NCBI GenBank assembly: GCA_035542155.1
Contig: DATKLX010000015.1
Location: forward strand, 1-38,886
Source: DATKLX01 sp035542155
GTDB lineage: Bacteria; Chloroflexota; Anaerolineae; Anaerolineales; Anaerolineaceae
Direction: 5' to 3'
Length of the DNA: 38,886 bases
This document shows positions 1 to 9,700 of this stretch, in pieces. Below the pieces are notes generated by a model. It was not told the DNA's origin and made no database searches. It saw only the letters and a list, made by a program, of their open reading frames with translations. Position numbers and translations under genes: made by a program. How positions within the stretch are numbered: position 1 is the stretch's first letter; every line of letters starts with the position of its first letter.

Positions 1-1
1 T

Positions 2-64
2 GTTCCTGAGCCGCCGGTGATCCAGCCACCGATCCAATTGACCCTGCCCTTACCGCCGGGGTGA
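2..64 (+). CDS. C-terminal end of a truncated upstream gene
   Basis: An open plus-strand frame enters from the window edge and stops with TGA at 62-64. Only about 20 codons are present and they encode a Pro/Leu-rich tail ending in LPLPPG. It is too short to assign to a family. The direct repeat just after the stop makes the end of a transposase gene plausible, but that is inference. It could also be non-coding sequence open by chance. Confidence 0.3.
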   Translation, partial: VPEPPVIQPPIQLTLPLPPG

Positions 65-66
65 GG

Positions 67-109
67 GGTACGAATTTATGAGACTGTTAAGGTACGAAAT
101 TATGCGACT
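67..109. repeat. Two 19-bp direct repeats, possible insertion-sequence end
   Basis: Positions 67-85 and 91-109 carry the same 19-bp unit, GGTACGAA(T/A)TTATG(A/C)GACT, matching at 17 of 19 bases with a 24-bp period. The pair starts three bases after the stop codon of the truncated upstream frame. Some insertion sequences carry repeated transposase-binding units at their ends, so an IS right end is the leading guess. The other end is outside the window. Confidence 0.4.
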
Positions 110-151
110 CTTTGCAGTATCAGATTAAAGGACCTTACACCCGAACTGACG

Positions 152-895
152 TTAATTAACAATCGCGGCCTGGTCGAGGCGCGGGACGAACAGGGCGTGG
201 CCCTGGGGCTCGACCCTTTCAAGCCGGGTGGTGATGACGAGGCGTTTCCGGTAGGCCATCAGGTCTGGATCCCAACTGTTCCAGTAGCAGGTGATCAGAG
301 TCAGTTGGGAGGGGAATTTCGTCCAGGTGACGAATCTGGCCGAATCTGCGACCACGAACTTCTCCACCACTCGATAAATGAATAGCCGGTTTCCCAGGCT
401 GACCTGGATCTCATCGCCCTGGGCGATGTGGCCCAGGTGAGCAAACGGGCCGGCGGCGCCGCTGACCAGATCCAGGTGACCGACGATGACCGAATTTTCC
501 CCAAGCTGCAGCGCGGGGGTGTTCTGCAGCCAGCCGACGTTCTCCCCAAGGTTCGAAATATCCCAATCAGATCCGGTCCAGGGCACAGCCAGTAGGGTGG
601 CATCCAAGCGGAGGGCCGGGATGTTGACTCGTCCGAGCGCCAAGGTCTCGGGGAGAGCCGGCGCTGCGCCGTTCCCGGTGGCCGGCAGGTGAGGAGGATT
701 CCCATGAGGGCGCGAAGGCGGAGGAGGGCTGGTTGGCGTGGGCGGCGGGACCGGGGTCGCGGTGGGCGCTTCGGTGGGGAGCGGGGTGTTGGTGAAGCCC
801 ATCGGGCTCGATGCGACCGGGGAAGGCGTCTGGAGGGCGAACAGGAACAGCAGGCCGGCCAGGCTGAAGAGAGTGAGGAGGGCGAATTTTTTCAT
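152..895 (-). CDS. Membrane-anchored sortase with proline-rich linker
   Basis: Cysteine transpeptidase of the sortase superfamily, 247 residues. A hydrophobic N-terminal segment (about residues 4-22) serves as signal anchor. A Pro/Thr-rich linker (about 34-68) leads to the sortase barrel (about 85-225). Visible catalytic residues are His140 (VIVGH), Cys203 (LITC) and Arg218 (RKR), in canonical order. The ATG at 895 is chosen over the longer frame to 991 because an AAAGGTG ribosome-binding site precedes it and the membrane anchor starts there. That start lies 19 bases after the stop of the C25 peptidase gene, so it is the last gene of the surface operon. An LPATG motif sits in its own linker (residues 70-74). 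The class (D, E or F-like) cannot be fixed by eye. The substrate is unknown, because neither neighbour has an LPxTG-membrane-tail signal. Confidence 0.88.
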   Translation of the reverse strand: MKKFALLTLFSLAGLLFLFALQTPSPVASSPMGFTNTPLPTEAPTATPVPPPTPTSPPPPSRPHGNPPHLPATGNGAAPALPETLALGRVNIPALRLDATLLAVPWTGSDWDISNLGENVGWLQNTPALQLGENSVIVGHLDLVSGAAGPFAHLGHIAQGDEIQVSLGNRLFIYRVVEKFVVADSARFVTWTKFPSQLTLITCYWNSWDPDLMAYRKRLVITTRLERVEPQGHALFVPRLDQAAIVN

Positions 896-914
896 AAGGC
901 ACCTTTCAACGAGG

Positions 915-3764
915 TTACCGCCGGGCGAGCGGTAGAAAGACGTGATGATCCAAGTTGTAGTTGGTAGCAAAGAGGAGCGCCGCAGGGTCACCGAGCAGGG
1001 TGAAAGTGTCGAGGGCGTCCAGTCCCTGGGTGGATTGGCTCACCAGGCGGAGCCGGCCCTGGAGGGTATCCGCGCCGATCGAGGAAGCTTCGCCCGGGAC
1101 CAGCGCGTCAAGAAAGCCGCTGGCCAGCAGGCGGTGGGCGGCGGAGAAACCAAATCCGGTCGAGCCCCACACCGCAGACGTCCCCCCGCCAGGCTGGCGG
1201 ACCAGGCTCTCGTCGAGGGTCGGCAAATCGGGAACCTGGAATGAGGCGGTCAGGCAGGTCATTTCGAGCAGGAGCGGCGCGCGCGAGCTGTTGCGCAGAT
1301 CAGCGACATCATCGAGGTGGAAAAAACGCTCCACGCCCCACTGGTGGATCGAAGAATGGCCGTGATAGACGAAAACCCACCCCCCCGCCTGCCAGCGGCC
1401 AAGGACGGACTGCCGAAAAGCGGCGTCGGCGACCGCACCGGGTGTATAAAACAGGCGGTCAGGTGTCTGCGGGAAGCGTAAATCACTCGCGATCCATTGC
1501 TCCACGTCCGTAGGGAAATCCCCGGCCTCATCGGCGTTATCGGCGAAAAAGTTCACCATCTGACCCCAGGCGCCCGATCCCGGGCCGCCCTCGAAGAGAA
1601 CCAGCTTCTGGACCACAGCGCCCAGCTCGGCAACCGAATTGACCGGCAGCCGGCCGAGGAGGAAATCGGGGAGATTGTCGTCGCCGTCCACCGCCGCGTA
1701 ACGGTTGTCGGCGGCGGTCTCCCCAGCCAGCGGGTCGACCACGGCCAGGTAGGGCGGGATCCAGGTGGCGCTGGAGCTGGCGCGGTAGCGGCGCGGATCG
1801 GACGTCCCATCTCCCACCAGGAGAACATACGCCGGGCGCGGCTTCCAGGTAGCATAGATCCAGGCCAGGTAAGCATGGATCGCCTCGGGCGTTGGGCGGC
1901 CGTCGAACCAGTCATCGATGGCCTGCACGTCCTCGACCTCCACGCGGAGACCCTGCCCCTGGCGCAGGCTGACCAGAGGAGCCAGCGAGGGGATCCAGGC
2001 AGCCGGAGCAATGATTAGCTCGTCCGCGCCGCTCGCGTTTCCCAGCTGCGCGGCCAGGCGCACCCGACCCGGGGCGAGCAGCCCGCTCTCGGCCGCCAGA
2101 CCGTAGGTATGGGCCGCAGCGGAACCGGCGGGGTCGCCGATCTGGAGCGTGCTGCCGTTCAGCTTCCAACCGGTTAGCCGGGTGGGGTGGTCCGGCGACG
2201 TGACGTCGTAGGCGCGCAGGCCTGAATTGCTGGTCAAGGCGACCGAATAGCTCTTTCCCCCGGCGGCGTCCCCGCTGAAGCTGGCCTGGGCGCCGGCCGC
2301 GGTAGAGGTGCGGATATAATCGACAGCGAAAGCATCCAGCCAGACGCCCTCGACCGGCCCGGCAATGCCCGGCAGGGACAGCTTGAGACTGTTCGCCCCG
2401 GCTTTGAGCACGCCCGGGTCCAGGCTCCAGGTTGCGGATTGGGCCTGTTTGCCGTCAAAGGTCAGTGTGCCGGCTGCGATGCCATTGACCTCGGCCTGGA
2501 CCTTGTGATCGGGCGCGGCCGGCACGTCGGTGTAGCCGATCAGCCAGACGGTCAGGCTGCCCGCCTGTCCGGCCTGCAGGTCGGGCAGGTTGAATGCGTA
2601 CGTGGCAGCGGCGCGGTCGGGGAGGCGCAGGGCATCCCAGACCCAGCGGTCGCCGTTGCGCCCGGGGGGCAGCGGGGCGCAGTTGCAGTCGGGGGAATAG
2701 ATCCAGTTTTGCTCGAACAAAGCGCGGGCGCGCGGCTGGCCAGCGGGCAAAACGCCGGGATCGGCGTTCTGTGATGCGACGAGGAGTGAAGGCGTGGAAG
2801 ATATGGTGAGAAAATAGACGTCGCTGGCGGTGTAGCGGCTGAAGCGCGGGTCGGCGTAAAAAATGATCCGCTCGCCGTTCTCAAAATAGGCGTCTGTATC
2901 GCCATCCCATTCGATGGCGATCTCCACGCCAGCGCGGCCCAGGTGCAGGGAATGAGGATCCACCTGGTCTACGGGGAAGCCAGCGGTTTTCAGGGCGGTA
3001 TAGCTCAACGCAGTGAGGCCAGGCTGGTCGACCTCGACTGCTGCCCGTGGGCCCGCGCTCTCTGTCGCAGAATTGGCCATTGCCAGACCCGCGATAGGAG
3101 CCGCCTCACGCACCTGGGAGGGGTTGAGTACCTGGCCGCGCAGCGCAGCAGCCAACAGGCTGTCGTCCCCAGAGGATGGAGCAAGATCGGGAGAAAATTC
3201 GGAAACGCCGGAGCCGAAATCCAGGCTGGCCTTGATGTGACGAAGAGCGAGCAGCTTCCCGGCGCGGACCTGGAGCGGGTAGAGAGTCAGGCGGGCCAGC
3301 TCCACGCCGTCCAGACGGCCGAGGCGATCGAGACGCAATGGGCCGGCGGTGAAGTCGCCACCATAAGGCCGGGGATCCGTGGCGACCTCCATCCCGTCCG
3401 GTTGGAGATGCGGCGCCTGGTAAGCGGCGATCCACGCGCCGGCGGGCAGCGAGATCTCTTCAAACTCAGCGCCGGCAATCCTCAGGGCCGACTCCTCGCT
3501 CCCGCTGGGCAAAGCGACCAGCTCGCGGCAAGCGGGGAAGAGCGGACCGCCGGGCTCATCCAGTGCGGCACAGCCTGCCAGGGTGAAGCGAGCCAGACCA
3601 TCTGCCCGGAGGACGAGCTCCGGCACAGCGATCTGCCAGTCCAGGTCCAGCCCATCCGGCCGCTGGCTGACCTGCAGCCCGGAGGCGGCCAGGACCGGGC
3701 CTGGGTTGGGCAGAAGCATGCCCAACCCGAGGACAAAAGAGAGGAGGATGCGCCTGGCGCTCAA
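915..3764 (-). CDS. Secreted C25-family (gingipain-like) cysteine peptidase
   Basis: A 949-residue exported protein. The N-terminus is a signal peptide (about residues 1-27, ending VLAASG). The C25 peptidase domain lies in the C-terminal half. Its likely dyad is His803 (YHGHSS) and Cys837 (EMTCLTAS), 34 residues apart as expected for gingipains, followed by a GGGTSAVWGSTGFG stretch and LLGDPA near the end. Start codon: TTG at 3764, one base after the TGA of the giant repeat-protein gene. GGCGGTGAG in that gene's end acts as ribosome-binding site, so translation is probably coupled. A start at the next ATG would remove half the signal peptide. The protein ends in VFLPLARR, the same tail type as the neighbouring giant protein. 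C25 enzymes are best known as type IX-secreted proteases of Bacteroidota; nothing here indicates that pathway. Specificity is unknown. Confidence 0.85.
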   Translation of the reverse strand: MSARRILLSFVLGLGMLLPNPGPVLAASGLQVSQRPDGLDLDWQIAVPELVLRADGLARFTLAGCAALDEPGGPLFPACRELVALPSGSEESALRIAGAEFEEISLPAGAWIAAYQAPHLQPDGMEVATDPRPYGGDFTAGPLRLDRLGRLDGVELARLTLYPLQVRAGKLLALRHIKASLDFGSGVSEFSPDLAPSSGDDSLLAAALRGQVLNPSQVREAAPIAGLAMANSATESAGPRAAVEVDQPGLTALSYTALKTAGFPVDQVDPHSLHLGRAGVEIAIEWDGDTDAYFENGERIIFYADPRFSRYTASDVYFLTISSTPSLLVASQNADPGVLPAGQPRARALFEQNWIYSPDCNCAPLPPGRNGDRWVWDALRLPDRAAATYAFNLPDLQAGQAGSLTVWLIGYTDVPAAPDHKVQAEVNGIAAGTLTFDGKQAQSATWSLDPGVLKAGANSLKLSLPGIAGPVEGVWLDAFAVDYIRTSTAAGAQASFSGDAAGGKSYSVALTSNSGLRAYDVTSPDHPTRLTGWKLNGSTLQIGDPAGSAAAHTYGLAAESGLLAPGRVRLAAQLGNASGADELIIAPAAWIPSLAPLVSLRQGQGLRVEVEDVQAIDDWFDGRPTPEAIHAYLAWIYATWKPRPAYVLLVGDGTSDPRRYRASSSATWIPPYLAVVDPLAGETAADNRYAAVDGDDNLPDFLLGRLPVNSVAELGAVVQKLVLFEGGPGSGAWGQMVNFFADNADEAGDFPTDVEQWIASDLRFPQTPDRLFYTPGAVADAAFRQSVLGRWQAGGWVFVYHGHSSIHQWGVERFFHLDDVADLRNSSRAPLLLEMTCLTASFQVPDLPTLDESLVRQPGGGTSAVWGSTGFGFSAAHRLLASGFLDALVPGEASSIGADTLQGRLRLVSQSTQGLDALDTFTLLGDPAALLFATNYNLDHHVFLPLARR

Positions 3765-3765
3765 C

Positions 3766-6700
3766 TCACCGCCAGATGAGAGGCAGGTAGATCTTCGGAT
3801 GGCAGAGGACGACCTGGGTCGCGTTCAGGGAGTGGTACGTGCGCACCCCCTTATTGTTCACGTCCGCCAGCCAGTAGAACCAGACGTCGCCTTCCCCGGG
3901 GGTATCCAGGTACTCGTACTCAGCCCCGCCGCTCTGTGCTCCCGCCTCTTTGGCCGGGAGGAAGGCGATCTCTTCGGCTTTCGTGAGATCTTCCTCCGCG
4001 GCGCGGTAGAGATAGAAGCCGTAGTTGTCGATCTCGGCCGCCGTCGCCCAGCTCAGGCGGACCTGCCTGCCATCGCCGAACGGGTCGGCGCGAAAGTAGA
4101 GCAGGGTGACCGCAGTGGGGTTGGAGATGATGGTCACCGTCGGGTCTGCGGGTGGGCTGGTGCCGGGGTCGTCGCTGCTCACGGTACTGATGTTCGTCCC
4201 GCTGGCGACTGCCTGGTTGGAGATGGTGGTCACGCCTTTCGGGAGCGGCGCCGGGTGGACGCGGGCCTCGAAGGTGATGGTCACATCCGCATCCGGCGCC
4301 AGACTGCCCAGGTCGACGCCGACGCGGTCATCGCCGGGGGCGTTGCCGAGGGTCACTGTTCCCTGGCTGGCGGTCACAGTCGGAATGACCAGGCTGGTGT
4401 TGGGGTCGGGCGTATCGGCCAGCGAGAGCCCGGAAGCCGTCACGCGCCCCGTATTTCTGACGTGGATCGTGTAGCGCAGGGTGTCGCCGGGGTTGACCAG
4501 GCCGTCGCCATTCGCGTCGGTGACCAGCCCGGCGGTCTTGGTGACGACCACATTCGGGGCGCTGACGGGAATCACGGTAGGATCGTCAGGGATATCCTCT
4601 GTCTGCGGGTCGTCGGTATAGAGACTGGGAAAGTTGTTGCCTTCGACCAGACCCTGGTTGCTGACCTGGTTTACCCCAGCCGGGAGCGGGCTGTCGATGC
4701 GCACCTGGAAGGTGATATCGGCATGACCTCCGGCGGGGATCTGTGGGAAGGTGACTTCCACTATGGTATCGCCTGAGGCATTCCCGGTTACCACCGTGCC
4801 GCCTGAACTGACGGTCACGGGGGGCAGGTCCACCAGGCTGGTGTGCGCACCGGGCGTATCGCTGAAGACCACGTTCAACGCATCCGCCGAGCCGCTGTTG
4901 GCGATCGAGACCGTGTATTCGAGCTGGTCGCCCGGTCCGGCGAGGCCGTCGCCGTCCTGGTCGATCAGGGTCGCGGTCTTGGTGGCGGTAACGATTGGCT
5001 TTGACTGTACGATCACCGTGCTGGCGCTGGTGTTGTTTTCGGGATTTGGATCCGTGGTACTGGCTGAAACCGCCGCAGTGTTATCCATCTGCCCGGCAAA
5101 ACTCTGGGCGATCAAAACGTTCACGGTCACCGTTGTCGAGCCCCCGGCGGGCAGGCCCGGGAGGGTGCAGTCGACGATGTGGGTCAGCGTACCATACGCA
5201 CAGGTCCAACCAGTACCGCTGGCAGAGATGTATTGTGCGCCGGCGGGGAGTGGATCGCTGAGCGATACCGCCAGGGCATCCGACGGGCCGGCATTGGCGA
5301 TGGTCAGGGTATAGGCCAAAGCGTCGCCGGAGGAGAAGGGACCGCCGGTAACGCTCTTGACAACTGAGAGGTCGGCTTCTGTGCCCACCTCTGCAGAAGA
5401 GCTGGCAGTGTTGTTGCTTGCGTCCGGATCGTTGGGATTCGAGTCGAGTTCAGCGGTGTTCTGGATGGTGCCCGCCGGGGTCCCCGGCCTGACCTGGGCA
5501 GTCAGATCCACACTGGAGTTCGCTCCACTGGCCAGGTACGGCAATGAACAATGAACCTTCCCGGCGGTCATGTTGCAGGACCAGCCCGCGCCGCTGAAGG
5601 AGGTATAGCTGACCTCCGCGGGGAGCGTGTCGGTGAAGGACACCGGGCTCTGGTCGCTGGGCCCGTTGTTGGTCACGGTCAGGGTGTAGACCATGTTCTC
5701 GCCAGCATTGAGCGCAGCGGGAGCGTTGCTCTTGGCCAGCGCCAGGTCGGTCATGGGAGAAGCCATATCCGTGTCAGTGGCGCGGTTATCCCCCGGTGTG
5801 GTCTCGGTCAGTCCGGGTAGGGTGACGAGCGAGACTGTATTGGCCAGGTCTCCGATTGCATCGGATTTCACCTGGGCAGTGACGGTATAGGTCTGCGAGC
5901 TGCCCACAGGGAGGTCGATGGTGTCGCTGAAGTCCGTGCTGTTGGACAGCGCACCATCGCATCCGCTGGCTGAACCGGTCGCGGCCCCGCAAACCCAGGT
6001 CCAGGCGGAGAACCGGGCCGGGATGGCGTCGTTGAGCACAACCCCAGGCGCGTCGCTGGGGCCGGCGTTGCTGGCGATGATGGTATAGGTTAAGGTTGTC
6101 CCGGGGACGTACAGCGAAACTCCATCATTCTTTGTTACACTCAGGTTGGCCTGAGGATCCGGGGTGTCGGTATCCGTGGCGGTGTTATTCGTCAGATCGG
6201 CGTCCGTCACACCTCCGGGCGGGGTAACCGTGATGGTATTGACCAGATTTCCGCTTGCGTTGGAGGGAACCATCGCCAATATCGAATAGGTTATCGAGCC
6301 GCCAACCGGCAGATCGACCGAGTCGCTGAAATTCGCCGAGCTGGATGGCTGCGGCGTGCAGCCGCTCGCCCCGCCGTCGGTCCCGGAGCAGGTCCAGGAC
6401 CACGAGGCGATCTGGGATGGCCGGTTGTCGGTGACCACTGCCCCGACGACTGCCGAGGGTCCGGCGTTGCTGACAGTGACGGTATAGGTCAGGTTGACGC
6501 CAGGGGTGTAGCCGGTCTGGCTGTCGGTTTTTGTGATGCTCAGATCGGCGCGCAGATCAGGCGCATCGGTGTCCGTCACAGAGTTATTCGCTAAATTCGG
6601 GTCGATTACTCCACCCGGGGCAGTGATTGCAGCCACATTGGACAGGTTCCCCGTCTGGTCCGCGGCTACCATCGGCGTGGTAACGGTATAAGTAAGGCTG

Positions 6701-9700
6701 GACCCGGCCGGTAAATTGACCGTATCGGAGAAGGGAACGCTTATGCCGCCGTCGCAGCCCGAGGGACTGCCCGTCGAGCCGGTGCAGGTCCAGCTCCACG
6801 AGGCCAGTTTCGCAGGTTTTGTGTCGGTCAGAGTGGTTCCGATCACATCAGAAGGTCCGTCGTTGCCGATCGTGACGGTGTAAGTCAGGACCGACTGGCC
6901 GGGGACGTAGCTCGTCACGCCATCGGTCTTGGTGACCCACAGGTCGGCGCGCAGGTTGGGCGTATCCGTGTCTGTAGCTGTGACGGTGGTACTGATGGGT
7001 GAGCTAAGGGTAGCGGTATTGACCAGGTTGCCGGTCTGGTTAGAAGCCACCTGGGGGGTGGTCACCGTGTAAGTCAGGCTGGACCCGGCCGGTAAATTGA
7101 CCGTATCGGAGAAGGGATCGCTTGCGCCGCCGTCGCAGCCCGTCGGGCTGCCGGTCGAGCCGGTGCAGGTCCAGCTCCAGGAGGCCAGTTGAGAAGGTTT
7201 GGCATCGGTCAGAGTTGCCCCGGTCGCGTCCGATGGCCCGTTGTTGCCGATGGTCACGGTGTAGGTGAGGGTCGACTGCCCGGGTGTGTATTGGGTCACG
7301 CCGTCAGCCTTGCCCACGGTCAGCGTGGCGTGGGGATCCGGCGTGTCGGTATCAGTGGCGGTGTTGTCCGCGGGCGTTTTCTCGGTGACCCCGGCCGGTG
7401 GGTCGATCACCGCCGTATTAACCAGATTGGTCAGTGCGGCGGAATTCGTCGTCGCCACCACCGTGTAGGTGATGGTCGAGCCGGGAGGCAGATTGATCGC
7501 ATCGGTAAAGGAGGCCGTGCTGTTAGTGACGCCGGTGCAGCCGGTCGCCCCGCCGGTCGCCGCGCCGCACGTCCACGTCCAACGGGTGGCCACGGGCGGG
7601 AGGGCGTCGCTGAGCTGCGCATTGGCGACGGTGCCGTCGCCCGTGTTGCCGACCACGATCGTATAGGTGGTGGTCGCGCCGGGGACATAGGTCAGCGAGC
7701 CGTCGCTTTTAGTCACGGTCAGGTCGGCGATGGTCACCTTAACCGTGTTAGCGGCGGTGTTATCGCTTTCGTTGCTCTCAATGACATGCCCATCAGGGTC
7801 GACCGTGGCAGGGTTGTTGACCAGGTTCCCCACGTCCGAAGGGGTGACGACGAAGGAGAGAGTGAAACTGCCGGTGCCGGCGGCGATGGTGACAGGCCCG
7901 CCCGAAGCGGCGCAAGCCAGCGCGCTGCCGGCGATGCCGCAACTGATCGTCCCAACGCCGCTGATACCGGTCGAAGCGCCCAGGGTAGGGGCGGCATAGT
8001 TCGCGTTGCCTGGCAGCGCGTCGGTCAGAATTGTATCGCCGCTGGCAAAGGTGGCGGCTGCGTCGCCGACGTTATCCACTTTGAGCATCCACTGGAAGGT
8101 TCGGCCCAGAAGGACCTCGCCGGAACCGGTATCATTGGTTTTGGCGACCCTTACGTTCGGGGCGTGGACCACCACGGTGTTGGAGGCGGTGTTATTCGTC
8201 TCATCGCCTTCGATGATCTGCGCATCCGGGTCGACGGTCGCTGAATTGACCAGGCTGCCGAAGGCAGTGGGGGCCACGTCGAAGGCCAGTTCAATCCACT
8301 CGTTTGGCGCGAGGGTCACATCGCCACCGCTGGCTGCGCAGGTCAGGCCATTCCCGGCGATAGAGCAGGAAATGTTGGCCGCGCCGGCCAACCCGGGCGA
8401 GGTGGTAGGAGAGAGCGAACCGGGATAGGTCGCCGCGCCGGGCAGCGTGTCGGTGAAGATATTCTTACCGCTGGTAAAGGTGGCGCTGGCGTCGCCCACG
8501 TTTTCGACCTTCAGGTTCCACTGGAAGGTGGGTGTCCCGGGAAGGTTGAGCAGGACGCTGCCGCTGACGTTATTGGTTTTGATGACGATCAGATCCGGGG
8601 CGTGGACCACGACGGTGTCCGCGGCGGTGTTATTCGTCTCATCTCTTTCGGCGGAGCAATCGTCCGGGTCGACGGTCGCGGAATGATTGGTCAGGTTCCC
8701 CGCAGCGGTGGGGGTTACGCCAAACGTGACGGTGAAGTATTCCGACCCGATCGGGATGGTGACGGTGCCGCCAGAGGCGGTGCAGGTCAGGCTCTTGCTG
8801 ACGATGGAACAGGCGATCGCGCCGGTCACCCCGGCGGATTTGGCGGCCACGGGAGCGGCATAGGTCGCCGCAGCGGGCAGCGCATCGCTGAGGATGGTCT
8901 CACCGCTGGCAAAGGTGGCGCTGGCGTCACCGTGGTTCTCCACTCGCAGGGTCCACTGGAAGGTGGAAACCCCCGGCGCGCCGAGCAGCACGCTGCCGCC
9001 CGCGTCATTGGACTTGGTCACGACCAGGTCGGGCGCGGTCACGGTCAGGTCGTCCGTGCTGGTGTTATCGGTCGTATCGATCTCCTCGCCCAAGCGATCC
9101 GGGTTGGCCGTGGCGGTGTTGCTCAGCGGGGCGAGGGTGTCCGGCGTGGCGCTGAACGAGACGGTCAAGCTCCCCGCGGATTGGTCCGTTCCGATCATCA
9201 CCGGCCCGCCGCTGGCCGTGCAAGTCAGGTTTTTGCTCACGATCGCGCAGGCGACGGTCCCGGTCACATTTGCACCGGGGACCAGGGTCGGGCTGCCGTA
9301 GGTGGCGGTGGCCGGCAGCGGGTCAGACAGGATCGTTTCCCCGGCATCAAATACCGCCCGCGCCGGCGGGATTGAGCTGACGGTCATGGCCCAGGTGAAC
9401 GGCTTTTTCAACACGGCCACACCGCTGACGTTGTCGGTCTTGACCACTGCCAGGTCGTGGACGTAAGCGGTCTGGGTCTCCTCGTTGGAGGTGACCGTCT
9501 GGTTCGCATTGCCTGTGACGGATTGGTCGGTGACCTTGCCGGCGCCGGTGGCCTTGTTGGTCACGTAGCCACGGTCGACGTCGGCCTGGAGCACGTTGTA
9601 ATCAGCCATGCAGGATACGCTGGCTCCCGGGGCCAGGCTGGTAGCGCTGCCGCAGGTAAAGGGCGCGCCGGTGTGATCGTCGCTGATGGTAAACAGCCCC

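Noticed and set aside
915..3764. Type IX secretion cargo
   Set aside because: A C25 domain alone suggested it, but no type IX C-terminal domain or Por/Gld genes are visible, and the rest of the window does not suggest Bacteroidota.
3583..4776. 397-codon plus-strand open frame antisense to the giant gene
   Set aside because: It lies wholly opposite the repeat-rich coding strand, has no domain-like sequence, and mirrors the low stop frequency of GC-rich antisense frames.
7189..8244. 351-codon plus-strand open frame antisense to the giant gene, and similar ones through 5-15 kb
   Set aside because: Composition is Arg/Gly/Val-rich shadow translation that repeats with the DUF11 period; no start context and no recognisable fold.
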